NCBI GenBank assembly: GCA_033558025.1
Contig: JAUCEF010000007.1
Location: 8,122,001-8,186,000, forward strand
Length of the DNA: 64,000 bases
Source: Phytophthora sp. 'mugwort'
Taxonomy: Eukaryota > Oomycota > Peronosporomycetes > Peronosporales > Peronosporaceae
Direction: 5' to 3'
The position numbers and the translations under genes were made by a program. Under the pieces are notes generated by a model, which saw only the letters and a program-made list of their open reading frames with translations, made no database searches and was not told where the DNA came from. Of the stretch, positions 31,830 through 41,292 are shown piece by piece. Each line of letters begins with the position of its first letter. Position 1 is the first letter of the stretch.

Positions 31830-32250
31830 CTCGATGCCGGGCACGCAGATGCCGATTGAGGAACTTCGGTTCTGGTGCTAGAGGAGCTTTTACGACAGCT
31901 TGCAGCAGAGTTACGTAACGGCGGTGCGTAATGATTGGCCGAGCTGGTTAACAGCACTCTGCTATTGGCTAAAAGAGAGACAATAGTCAGAAATCTGATT
32001 CTGCAAGAAGCGGGCCTCATTTGGGAGATGAAGGCATTCGATCAGTGTTTATACTTATTGCATCGTAAAGTGCTCAAGGCAGAAATGTCGTTTGCGAGGT
32101 GGCGTCATCCTGCAAACAGATTAGGCTTGATCGACTCCTCCTCAGAAAAGTATACTCGTGCTCATTCGCTGAAAGATAGCGTTGTTCCGATCCCCCATTG
32201 GCTGAAAAAGATCTTCGATAATAAAGTCAATAAAGACAGCGCAAACGATT
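31830..32250. other. Divergent intergenic region
   Basis: 421 bp between the start of the thioredoxin-like gene (minus) and the kinase gene (plus), so it must hold both promoters. No clear Inr/FPR match was found. Confidence 0.6.
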
Positions 32251-35001
32251 ATGGCCCGGAGGAGTGCCTTGGCGGAGCTGCTGGCCGACCACCAGCGGCT
32301 GGAGGTAGCTGAGGAGGCTTCCGCCGCTGCCTCGGACCGTGCGGCCTCTTCAAGTGCGTCTTATCTTTCCGAACCGCCGCCTGAGAGCTCCGACCGAGCA
32401 GCAGAAGCTGCGCAAGCTCAAGCCCACGGCATGTTCCCACCAAGATCGAACTCGTCGCATTCTCGAGGACGCCACACGCGAGACGCCAACTACCGGATGG
32501 AGCGCGTGTACAAGGAAGTGTCACGTCGGAAACCTCAAGTGGTTACAGGCCCCTCAGCGCCCCGTGGGTCCTCCGAGACTAACAGCAGCGCGACGCCGCC
32601 GACCTCCGATGCGCCGCTCCCAATGGCAGTTTCAGAGAACGAGGGACTTCGCTGCACACACCAGGTTCAGAACGAGCCTGTACGGAGCCATGACACGCAG
32701 CAGAATAGGCCTGAAGAGCATTCAAGACCGGATCCGTTCCATTTTCTAATGCCAAGGCCGAAAGACAGAAAACGACCTCGAGACGGCATGAGGCGCGTGG
32801 GTTTTGCCACGCCTCTGCTTCCTGTTGTGTCCGGGTCGTCGTCTAGCTGTACTGGAGGCAACGGTCACGTGGAGATGATCAGTAATGGAGATTACCGACG
32901 GAATGAAGATGGAGATGAACGAAGGGAGAGGAGGCGAGAACGACAAGAACGACGAAGGCATCGACGTGAGAAGGCCAATCGAAGGAGATCCAGCAGTGAC
33001 GATGATAAAGGGGCAACGCTTCTAGACGTGGATGATGCTACCGTCCAGTATATCGATGCGGTGCTGGTGAAACCGGATACGCAGGTCTTCAACAAGTATA
33101 CCCGATTTTTCCTGGATCCAAAGCTGGAGACGCTATACCAAGATTTCACAGCAATTTACTGGTTCGGGCGTGCGCGCTGGCATGTGGCGGTGTGGATGGC
33201 TGTGCATTTGTTTGTGAACCTCGTCTTCTACGCACTCCCGAGCTCGGGTTTCACGGGGATGGAACAGTTCATTCTTTCGTACGAGTCACTGCCGACGATT
33301 TTTCAGTGGATCTACATCCCGATCGCGTTACCGTTTGCTGCGCTCCCCAACAAGTATAATCCGTTCCAGACGCGATGGCGCAGCTGGGTATGCCTGATTA
33401 TCATCTTCTTTAACCTGACATTTCAGGTATGGCTGGCAGATTCCAGTCGTCTGGCTACCAACGCCTACACTACGGTCGTTCATGACCATCTCTCATGTGA
33501 AGCCTCAAATCCGGCACTCACGTCTGTATTTACTGGATTAAATGACAACTCAAGTGGAAGTAATGAGGGACTGAACACTGCCACGATCACTAATGCGCTC
33601 GCATTTCTGAACGACGAGCAACGAAATCTGGCCATAAGGGTGGCTCACATGTGCTCAGATGCGTTGGTTCAGACGCTTGTGAGCTTCGCGTCGCTGTTCA
33701 GTTTTCTGTTTGTGATATCAATCCGTCTGGAATTCGTTCAAGTCGTCGTTGTGGCTGTCACGGGTGCTGCCATCTACGCCATTGTGGTAAGTGCCTTTGG
33801 TCTTCAGTTGCAGTGGCTCATCACGTTTGCCTATGCAATGGCGGTCGTATTGCTGCTCATTTTATCGTACTCGACGGACCGCACCAACCGCCGATCTTTC
33901 CTTTCCAATTTCTTGGTTGAAAAAGAAAACGAGAACCTGAAATCATCCCTCAAACAAGCCGAGGCGGCACTGCAGAATGACGCTGCTCATGTGGATGAGG
34001 AGCGTGCAGTGGCGCGTGTGCTAGCAGCGCCGGAGATGCGGCATCTTGAAATGGTTCACATCCCGTTCGCTGACCTGACGTTTCTGCAGGCAATCGGTTG
34101 TGGTTCAATGGGTGATGTCATCAAGGCCAGGTATTTCGGCACCATTGTTGTCTGCAAGCGTATGCGTCGTGAACACATCGTCGAGTCTACCGGTGGTCGC
34201 AATCGAAATGGGAACCGAGACGCCTATAATGGAGACAGCGCGTTGGCGAGCTTCCGCGACGAGATTGAACTCATGTCGTGCTTGCGGCACCCGAATATTG
34301 TGCAGTTTATTGGTGCCAGTTGGGACAATGCGTCGAATTTATGCATCGTGATGGAATATCTGGAGAATGGGGATATGCACAGTGTGCTGCACTCGGGATT
34401 GGGGAAAAACTTTACGTGGGCAGATCCCCTGCTAAAGATGGCGGTAGATGCTGTACAGGGAATGCTTTATCTCCACTCTCAAGAACGACCTGTGGTGCAC
34501 CGAGACTTGAAAAGTGTCAACATTCTTTGCTCTGCCACATTTGGTTGCAAAGTGGGTGACTTTGGTCTTAGTCGGAGATACAAGAAAGGCGTCGACGCAC
34601 TGACGACTCTCGTTGGCACACCCTTTTGGCTCGCCCCGGAGATCATCCGTAGCGAGCGATACGGTCCGGAAGCTGACGTCTATTCATTCGGTATTGTCCT
34701 AACGGAGCTTGAGACGCGACGTACGCCATATCACGACCAGGAGGAGACCGGCTTGAAGGTGCTGATGCGCGTGGCACACAAGGGTCTGCGACCGTCATTG
34801 CCCTCCAGCTGTCTGCCTGAACGACGTAAACTGATTGAAGATTGCCTCCGTGATATCTCTGCGCATCGCCCAACGTTTGCACAAGTTCTTTCACGCTTGC
34901 AAGGCCCTGTGCTTCTCGAGATTGAGGGTCATGTTGCAGCTCAGCCGGAACTTGAACGCCGCGTTCTGCTCCGCCGTTATCAAGAACGTCGGAGTCTCTA
35001 G
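32251..35001 (+). CDS. Six-helix membrane protein with a C-terminal TKL kinase domain
   Basis: A single exon of 916 residues. Residues 1-255 are polar, Ser/Arg-rich and probably disordered. About six membrane helices lie between 295 and 545 (HVAVWMAVHLFVNLVFYAL; WIYIPIALPFAAL; VCLIIIFFNLTFQVWLA; a pair within TLVSFASLFSFLFVISI and FVQVVVVAVTGAAIYAIVV; FAYAMAVVLLLILS). A short coiled coil then leads to a kinase domain (about 605-890). All key residues are present: GCGSMGDV, the lysine in VVCKRM, HRDLKSVN (about 749), DFGLS (about 769), PEII and the substrate-pocket arginine. The sequence is of the tyrosine-kinase-like type (FIGASWDNASNLCIVMEYLE). It is a likely membrane receptor or sensor kinase. 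Similar multi-helix TKL kinases are known in oomycetes. Confidence 0.9.
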   Translation: MARRSALAELLADHQRLEVAEEASAAASDRAASSSASYLSEPPPESSDRAAEAAQAQAHGMFPPRSNSSHSRGRHTRDANYRMERVYKEVSRRKPQVVTGPSAPRGSSETNSSATPPTSDAPLPMAVSENEGLRCTHQVQNEPVRSHDTQQNRPEEHSRPDPFHFLMPRPKDRKRPRDGMRRVGFATPLLPVVSGSSSSCTGGNGHVEMISNGDYRRNEDGDERRERRRERQERRRHRREKANRRRSSSDDDKGATLLDVDDATVQYIDAVLVKPDTQVFNKYTRFFLDPKLETLYQDFTAIYWFGRARWHVAVWMAVHLFVNLVFYALPSSGFTGMEQFILSYESLPTIFQWIYIPIALPFAALPNKYNPFQTRWRSWVCLIIIFFNLTFQVWLADSSRLATNAYTTVVHDHLSCEASNPALTSVFTGLNDNSSGSNEGLNTATITNALAFLNDEQRNLAIRVAHMCSDALVQTLVSFASLFSFLFVISIRLEFVQVVVVAVTGAAIYAIVVSAFGLQLQWLITFAYAMAVVLLLILSYSTDRTNRRSFLSNFLVEKENENLKSSLKQAEAALQNDAAHVDEERAVARVLAAPEMRHLEMVHIPFADLTFLQAIGCGSMGDVIKARYFGTIVVCKRMRREHIVESTGGRNRNGNRDAYNGDSALASFRDEIELMSCLRHPNIVQFIGASWDNASNLCIVMEYLENGDMHSVLHSGLGKNFTWADPLLKMAVDAVQGMLYLHSQERPVVHRDLKSVNILCSATFGCKVGDFGLSRRYKKGVDALTTLVGTPFWLAPEIIRSERYGPEADVYSFGIVLTELETRRTPYHDQEETGLKVLMRVAHKGLRPSLPSSCLPERRKLIEDCLRDISAHRPTFAQVLSRLQGPVLLEIEGHVAAQPELERRVLLRRYQERRSL

Positions 35002-35843
35002 ACTGGCCTCACTTTTGAATGAAATGGAAATATCTTCGCTATCATACAGTATGGACCACACATACTACTTTTGAGGTACTTCAAAGAAGTACTATTATAT
35101 GACGTACTAGCTTAGCATTTCCATCGGGTTTGCCTGTTGAACCACTAGCCTTCGGGTGCGTCGTGCAAAAGAGAAGATGTTAAACCGTGGTGACAACTTG
35201 TTTAGTACGCCACGTTTGAGAAGCGCAACTGACGTTGAAGTTGACTGTAGAGCATCGATGCCCACCGAAATCATGCTACAGATCCACCTCGCCAATTTAA
35301 TACCTTCGGTGGGAGCTATTCATATTATGTACAACAACTTATTATCTATCAGAGCTGGCATTGTCCATACAAACAACTATGGAGAGCGAAATCGGTAGAT
35401 ACCTCAACGTTTTAGGTTTGATGAATTATTAGCTTGCACAGCTAGACTGTTGGCGGGGGACTATGGTAGAAGTACTTCAACAAGTACACAGAACCGGTCT
35501 GTTATGTTTATGAGCATGGTAGTTAGTACACATGTACAATACCATTACAGTAGTTACTAAGTATACTAACTAATACTACTGTAGTACTACATCCACTGTA
35601 CTAGTAGTATTATGTACTACTGTTGAATGGTAAGTATCAATTTACACCTCAATAACAAAGAAAGAAGTCTATGTATTGGCCTTCATTACCATGCAGTTTT
35701 CGGCTCGACTCGACCAAGCAGCAGCTCGAACGAGTCCTGGTCATGCTCAGTGACTGCACTATATACTGTAGATATAGAAACCTTGCTTGCACGACGAGGA
35801 ATTAATGTCATGCTACAGCAATCTCAAGAAAACACGGGGCTGC
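35002..35843. other. Intergenic with GTAC-rich palindromes
   Basis: No gene is supported. Small inverted repeats built on GTACT recur: GTACTTCAAAGAAGTAC near 35075-35091, GAAGTACTTC near 35467, and a dense cluster at 35520-35625 (ACTACTGTAGTACTAC, TACTAGTAGTATTATGTACT). They could be decayed inverted-repeat elements or hairpin-forming 3' sequences between convergent genes. Confidence 0.5.
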
Positions 35844-37370
35844 TTAGTACAAACGCTTCTCGTACGTGTACAGCGAGTGGACGTTTCCCTCACGCTGAGC
35901 AGCAGGGGTACGAAGCTCGAAGCGAAGCTCACCGTTGTGTAAAGCCGTGTGCACAGCCTCCAGACTGACCTGGCCCAAGTCCTGCAGGCCGTGCTTGATG
36001 CCCTGCTGTAGGTACGGCACGTACTTCATCAGCGACCCCTTGTCCACCACGGCACCGCTCACACCCTGAGCGACCTTGACAGCAGCGTGGGTTGCGAAGT
36101 AACGCTTAGACGAACCAGCGCTCATAGCCTCGATGGAGCCCATGCCACGATACTTCTTAAGACGAACGCCGTCCTGGAAGAAATACTGGCCGGGGGACTC
36201 CTCGGTACCGGCGAAGAGCGAACCGCACATGACGGCCGATGCACCCACCGTCAGAGCCTTGACAATGTGACCTGAGCTGGCAATGCCACCATCAGCAATG
36301 ACAGGTACGCCAAACTGACGAGCGTAGCGAGCGGTGTTGTACACAGCGCTGGCTTGAGCACGGCCCACAGCACACACCTCCTGAGTAGTACAGATAGAGC
36401 CGACTCCCATGCCGACCTTGAGACCATCAACACCAGCGTCGATGAGACGCTTGCACTGCATGCGGGTGACGACGTTTCCGCCGATCACGTCAATGTGGGG
36501 GTACGTCGCCTTGATCCACTTGATGAGGTCGACCTGGAAGGTCGAGTCGCCCTGCGATGAGTCAATGACAATGAGGTTCACACCAACCTTGACGAGCTCC
36601 GCGCAACGATCACGGTCATTGGGGCGCGTACCAATGGCGGCACCGACCAGCAGCTGCTTGTTGGCGTCCTTGGACGCGTGCGGGAAATCGCGATTCTTGA
36701 CCAGGTCGCGACGTGAGATGAGCGACACGAACTCGCCCTTGGCGTTGACAATCGGGAGCTTGCCCTTCTTGCTCTCACGCAAGATGGCGTTGGCCTCCGT
36801 GAGCGAGACACCCTCGGGGGCAGTCACGAGGTCAGTGGACATGACCTCCTTGAGCTTCGTCTGGCGGTCCTCAATGAAGTCGATGTCGCGGTTGCTCACA
36901 ATGCCGACCAGCACGCTGCCCACCTTGCCGGATTCGGTGATGGGGATACCGGCGAAACCGAACTCGGCCTTGATGCGGTCCACATCGGCCAGCGTGTCCT
37001 CGGGCGAAAGGCACTTGGGGTCCGTAATAAAGCCATTCTTGAACTTCTTGACGAGCCGCACCTCCTTGACCTGCTCCTCCACCGTCATGTTGTAGTGGAT
37101 GATGCCGATGCCGCCGTGCAGCGCCATGCCAATGGCCATGGCGTGCTCCGTGACCGTGTCCATGGGTGACGACACGAGCGGCAGGCGCAGCGAAATGTTG
37201 CGCGACACCTTGGTCTCGAGCTTGACGGCATCCACGCCGAAGTTGATGTGGCCCGGCATGAGGATCAGGTCATCGTATGTATAGCCTTGGCCCTGATTCT
37301 TGCTGACAAAGATGTCCGTGGCCGAGCGGCCGTCCAACAGCTCAGGGTCGATAGTGGCAGTGGAGGCCAT
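35844..37370 (-). CDS. Inosine-5'-monophosphate dehydrogenase (IMPDH)
   Basis: From the ATG at 37370 ([14 protein letters not shown]) the protein has 508 residues, the usual length. The frame continues upstream to 37568, but that part shows no IMPDH similarity. It converts IMP to XMP with NAD+, the limiting step to guanine nucleotides. Visible features: [11 protein letters not shown], two CBS modules ([31 protein letters not shown]), the NAD/IMP site [10 protein letters not shown], the catalytic loop [11 protein letters not shown] with its cysteine, [21 protein letters not shown] and the mobile flap with [12 protein letters not shown]. It ends YTYEKRLY. All active-site motifs are intact. It is transcribed away from a GDP-mannose dehydratase. 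Confidence 0.96.
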   Translation of the reverse strand: MASTATIDPELLDGRSATDIFVSKNQGQGYTYDDLILMPGHINFGVDAVKLETKVSRNISLRLPLVSSPMDTVTEHAMAIGMALHGGIGIIHYNMTVEEQVKEVRLVKKFKNGFITDPKCLSPEDTLADVDRIKAEFGFAGIPITESGKVGSVLVGIVSNRDIDFIEDRQTKLKEVMSTDLVTAPEGVSLTEANAILRESKKGKLPIVNAKGEFVSLISRRDLVKNRDFPHASKDANKQLLVGAAIGTRPNDRDRCAELVKVGVNLIVIDSSQGDSTFQVDLIKWIKATYPHIDVIGGNVVTRMQCKRLIDAGVDGLKVGMGVGSICTTQEVCAVGRAQASAVYNTARYARQFGVPVIADGGIASSGHIVKALTVGASAVMCGSLFAGTEESPGQYFFQDGVRLKKYRGMGSIEAMSAGSSKRYFATHAAVKVAQGVSGAVVDKGSLMKYVPYLQQGIKHGLQDLGQVSLEAVHTALHNGELRFELRTPAAQREGNVHSLYTYEKRLY

Positions 37371-38042
37371 GCTGGTAGAGCTTTGAGGACGTGTGGTACT
37401 AGTACGGGGTAAATACCCAAGTGAAGGAGGTGTCGGTTCATGTGCGGCGTTCCCGCACCAGCTACCGAAGGCCAATGGTTTCAGAATTAGTTTTGTCCAA
37501 TCGCTGTGGTGTACAGGCGGAGAACGCAGCCAATCCACGCCCGTTGCGACCTCTTTAATGACGACCATAGGCGCATGGACACGGCGAGTGTAGCATGAGC
37601 TGGTGTCTCTGGTGTTGGCAATGAGGAATCAACAGCTCGTAGTTGCCAAGGCGACGAGTGTAGGGAATTTGCTTATGCGGCCGCTTATGCTGTCGCCGAG
37701 AAGCTGATCGCTGTATGGGCGACTCGGAGCAACAGGAATCAGGAGTAGCTCTTGGTTGTTGCAACTAGAAACCCCCGCGTTCAACAATCGCCATACACAT
37801 CGCGAGATAAAGTGTCCGCCGGCAGTGGCTGAAGCGAACTGGAGGCACTGATACATTATTCCGAAACCCTCCGGTTTGTGATAACTCCGCCGAGTTATAA
37901 TATGGCGAAGCTATCACACTCGAGAGGATGTTGTCTGTACACCACCAAAGATCGCTTCAAGTATGGAAAGATATCCGTGTCAAAGGGCGCGACGCCGATC
38001 CGGGGTTAATCGAGGATTTCGTGGTTAGTGCTCAAGTCGGCC
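37371..38042. promoter_or_regulatory. Divergent promoter region of IMPDH and GMD
   Basis: 672 bp between the two start codons, so it must serve both genes. A short inverted motif (GATAACTCCGCCGAGTTAT near 37880-37900) is present. No convincing Inr/FPR was found. Confidence 0.4.
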
Positions 38043-39338
38043 ATGACAGGCAAGTTCCTCACCGAGGAGTCCCCACCACGCACCTGCAACGACTCGCCAA
38101 GCTCCGACGACAAGTCGGCAATGGACCAGGTGAGCACGACCAGCGAGAGTAGCGCGACGGACAGCTGCGGGACCGCGGACCGGCCTCGGGTGGCTTTGAT
38201 CACAGGCATTACGGGGCAGGACGGATCGTATCTGAGCGAGCTACTACTGGCCAAAGGTTACACGGTGCACGGACTCGTTCGTCGGTCGTCCAACTTCAAT
38301 ACGGCACGGCTGGAGCATTTGTACCGAGATCCGCATGACCGCGGCGTCCGGTTCTTTCTGCACTATGGAGACCTCACAGACTCGTCCAACTTGTGCCAGA
38401 TCGTGGCTCGTGTGCGACCGGATGAAGTGTACAACCTTGGGGCAATGTCCCACGTCAAAGTCTCGTTCGAACTGGCCGAGTACACCGCGGACGTCGATGC
38501 ACTGGGTGCACTTCGCCTTTTGACGTGTTTGCGGACGTGTGGACTCGAGCATTCAACGAGATTCTACCAAGCCTCTACGAGTGAGTTGTATGGCAAGGTG
38601 CAAGCCACACCGCAGGACGAGGAGACTCCATTCCATCCGCGGTCACCCTATGGGGTAGCAAAGCAATTCGCTTTTTGGAGTGTGGTGAACCACCGCGAAG
38701 CCTACGGAATGTACGCCGTGAATGGCATTTTGTTTAATCACGAGAGCCCCCGACGCGGACCAACTTTTGTCACTCGCAAGATCACTCGAGCTGTGGTGCG
38801 CATTCGTACCGGCATCGAGAAGTGCCTTTTTGTTGGCAACTTGGATGCCAAGCGCGACTGGGGCCACGCACGTGACTATGTGGAGTGCATGTGGCGCATG
38901 CTACAGCATGACACACCGGACGATTTTGTGGTTGCCACTGGAGAGTGCCACAGCGTGCGCGAGTTTGTAGAGCTCGCGTTCGCCCACGTGGGGTTAACGA
39001 TCATGTGGAAGGGTATTCGAGGCTCAAAGGATGAAGTCGGTATCGTTGCTAAAGACGACCATGAACCTCAGGATGCGAACCTCCTAGACTCGGAGCGCGT
39101 GGTGGTGCGTGTTGATCCAGTGTATTTCCGGCCAGCCGAGGTCGATTTATTGTGCGGCAACGCCTCGAAAGCCCAGCGTGAACTGGGCTGGACGCCGACT
39201 GTACGCTTTCGTGAACTTGTGGCTGAAATGGTAGCATCAGATGCCCGCGAGCTGCATCGTGAGACCCACGGAAACACGAAATACGGCTACCCCGCAGCCC
39301 CGACGGAGCTACTAAGCCAGGAGTTCCGCGTTGTTTAA
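38043..39338 (+). CDS. GDP-mannose 4,6-dehydratase
   Basis: From the ATG at 38043 the protein has 431 residues. A polar N-terminal extension of about 45 residues precedes the Rossmann fold [19 protein letters not shown]. The NADP site continues with [11 protein letters not shown] and the hexose site with [17 protein letters not shown]. The catalytic residues are in [11 protein letters not shown] and the SDR YxxxK motif [24 protein letters not shown] and [17 protein letters not shown] follow. It removes water from GDP-mannose to give GDP-4-keto-6-deoxymannose, the precursor of GDP-fucose and GDP-rhamnose. All key residues are present. The frame extends five codons further upstream to a GTG, which is not used here. 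Confidence 0.96.
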   Translation: MTGKFLTEESPPRTCNDSPSSDDKSAMDQVSTTSESSATDSCGTADRPRVALITGITGQDGSYLSELLLAKGYTVHGLVRRSSNFNTARLEHLYRDPHDRGVRFFLHYGDLTDSSNLCQIVARVRPDEVYNLGAMSHVKVSFELAEYTADVDALGALRLLTCLRTCGLEHSTRFYQASTSELYGKVQATPQDEETPFHPRSPYGVAKQFAFWSVVNHREAYGMYAVNGILFNHESPRRGPTFVTRKITRAVVRIRTGIEKCLFVGNLDAKRDWGHARDYVECMWRMLQHDTPDDFVVATGECHSVREFVELAFAHVGLTIMWKGIRGSKDEVGIVAKDDHEPQDANLLDSERVVVRVDPVYFRPAEVDLLCGNASKAQRELGWTPTVRFRELVAEMVASDARELHRETHGNTKYGYPAAPTELLSQEFRVV

Positions 39339-39450
39339 AGCATTTGACGACTTTTTCTTACTTATGAAGTGATATATCAATAAAAGGATTGTTGAAACGA
39401 TCAGCTAAGGTGATACATATTTTATTAGAATATGAGGTTAAGAGACATGA

Positions 39451-40740
39451 TCAGAAAATATCTCGCTGGACATCTTGGAAGCCTATCAATCGACCAAGTT
39501 TGCTACTGATGTCCTCCTCCTTGGGGGGGCTTGACGAAATTACTTCCCGTTCGATACCTGGGAAACAGCTCCAGAGCTCAGGTAGCAATTCACCGTACGA
39601 CTTGCTGTCGTTCACGCCTAGAGAGCTCTCTCGATCGCCTAGTGTCTTCGCAGCTTCGGCCATCGGTGACGACGTGAGTACTAAGCGACGCATGGCCACT
39701 CGCAACGATCCGTGCTTGAGTCCATCAGCTCTACATACTAGAGGAAACCAATCTCCAAACGCCTCGTTCATGGGCATCGCGAGGCTGAGATGCACCTCAC
39801 CGAGGTCGCGTTCGTCGCTACTGTGCACGAAAATATCAACGGTGCGCTGGTCAATCGTCGGTGAGGACGGCAGCCAGAAGACGAACCGTTCATTCACTGC
39901 GAAGCTGCTACAGCTAGTGGCAGGATTTGTCTTACGACTCAAGCGACCAAGCTGCATCGTGACGGCGAATGGGAGGTCGGCGCCGCTTTCATCCCGATCG
40001 ATTGCAAGGCCGCGAGCTTCCAAGATGTCAACGACGACCAGTTCGCCGTAGGGGCTTCCGCGAGAAATGGAACTGGGCACTGCAGCTCGACACCGAGAGC
40101 ACACGTTGTGTACATTGTTGATCGCGTTCTCAGCCGCTTCACGAGGAGAAAGCGTCGACGTCAAACTCACTGATACGAACGAGAAGGTTGCCGTGACAGA
40201 CGTTGAGGACGAGCTTCTGGTGCTCTCGGACGCAGAGCGCGAACGTCTCCACGGAGTCGGAATCGGGGGTGCAAACGAGAGCAACGTCGACGACCCAGAG
40301 GACGACGAAGCACGTGCAGGAGGAGGTTTGTTCGTGATGCTTGAGAAGACGCAAGCGTCCGAAAAAGTCCGGAACATTGAGGTCACGTGGTCCGCTGAAG
40401 ACTTCTCTCTGTCGGGTGATGCTGCTGGACATCCATCGGATGCAGAGGTTGATGACGAAGACGCAGGAGACACTGGAGTGTCGTCATCGAGCAGTACAGG
40501 CTTAACAACTCGCACGTCGTGCTCCATCGTGTATTGGCGATGGAAATCAGCATCGAGTGCGGGTGTATGCGGCGTCGGAGGTTTGACTTTGTTGCTAATG
40601 GCCGAGCCGCGGTTCACCTGCTCGGGTGCCGACGGTGAAGTCGCCTCTTGTGTCGGAGCTTGTGCGCTCTCGCTGCTTTTCGAGCGGCCAATACGCGTCT
40701 GCCACAGATTCTTGACACGCTGGAAGTCGGTGACCAACAT
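39451..40740 (-). CDS. C2-domain protein
   Basis: A single frame of 429 residues from the ATG at 40740. The first half is Ser/Thr-rich and low in structure. A C2 beta-sandwich follows (about 225-345): GELVVVDILEARGLA, PFAVTMQLGRLSRKT, FVFWLPSSP, VDIFVHSSDERDLGEVHLSL, ending with WFPLVCR and GSLRVAMRRLVL. The loop aspartates that bind calcium in classical C2 domains are only partly present, so calcium dependence is uncertain. A membrane- or protein-binding adaptor is the likely role. The last ~80 residues show no further domain. Confidence 0.75.
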   Translation of the reverse strand: MLVTDFQRVKNLWQTRIGRSKSSESAQAPTQEATSPSAPEQVNRGSAISNKVKPPTPHTPALDADFHRQYTMEHDVRVVKPVLLDDDTPVSPASSSSTSASDGCPAASPDREKSSADHVTSMFRTFSDACVFSSITNKPPPARASSSSGSSTLLSFAPPIPTPWRRSRSASESTRSSSSTSVTATFSFVSVSLTSTLSPREAAENAINNVHNVCSRCRAAVPSSISRGSPYGELVVVDILEARGLAIDRDESGADLPFAVTMQLGRLSRKTNPATSCSSFAVNERFVFWLPSSPTIDQRTVDIFVHSSDERDLGEVHLSLAMPMNEAFGDWFPLVCRADGLKHGSLRVAMRRLVLTSSPMAEAAKTLGDRESSLGVNDSKSYGELLPELWSCFPGIEREVISSSPPKEEDISSKLGRLIGFQDVQRDIF

Positions 40741-41292
40741 GGTGACAAGCGTGGAAAAGCTGCACTGGACTAGTCGTGTCTCGTTGAATTATGTCGAGCA
40801 GCAGTGAGGCATTTCTGTTGCTCGCGAATGTTGAGGTACGTGATGATCCCTGCTGCTTTGGCAGAGGCTGGTCATATTTGGCGTAAATTGCCCACCTGGT
40901 TTTCTCCGGCTTCCGGAGCCTAGAAATTCTTAATAGCTGTTCTATATTTTTATGGCTGTTCAGATTGACAAGCTAGACCTCCCATACCTAGATGCTACTT
41001 AAAAGTAAGTCCTCTACTTGCCGAGGTTTCTGGATCTTTTTCCACTTTTTGACCACTTCCTTCTCGTCACATTTCCCCCAGCTGTCCACGCGGGCTCTTG
41101 CACGATCACTAAATGCACTTTCAACTGCAAAAAAAAAACTTCAACTCCTCCAGCGCTCGCGGTTAACCTAAATGTTACGAATAGTAAATCGACAGACAAC
41201 GTCAAAGACGAAAATGCGCACGCTCGCCTCACTGTCGGCGCTCGAGGTGGCGGCAGTGGTGCTGCCTCTTAATAACAAAATGGCTCACCAGC
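40741..41292. other. Intergenic, no supported gene
   Basis: Between the start of the C2 gene and the end of the VPS9 gene. It contains an A10 run near 41132. Short frames at 41018-41272 and 41172-41378 show no domain and overlap the VPS9 gene's 3' end. Confidence 0.55.

Noticed and set aside
37371..37568. 66-residue N-terminal extension of IMPDH
   Set aside because: It has no IMPDH similarity and would exceed the usual length; [14 protein letters not shown] is the natural start.
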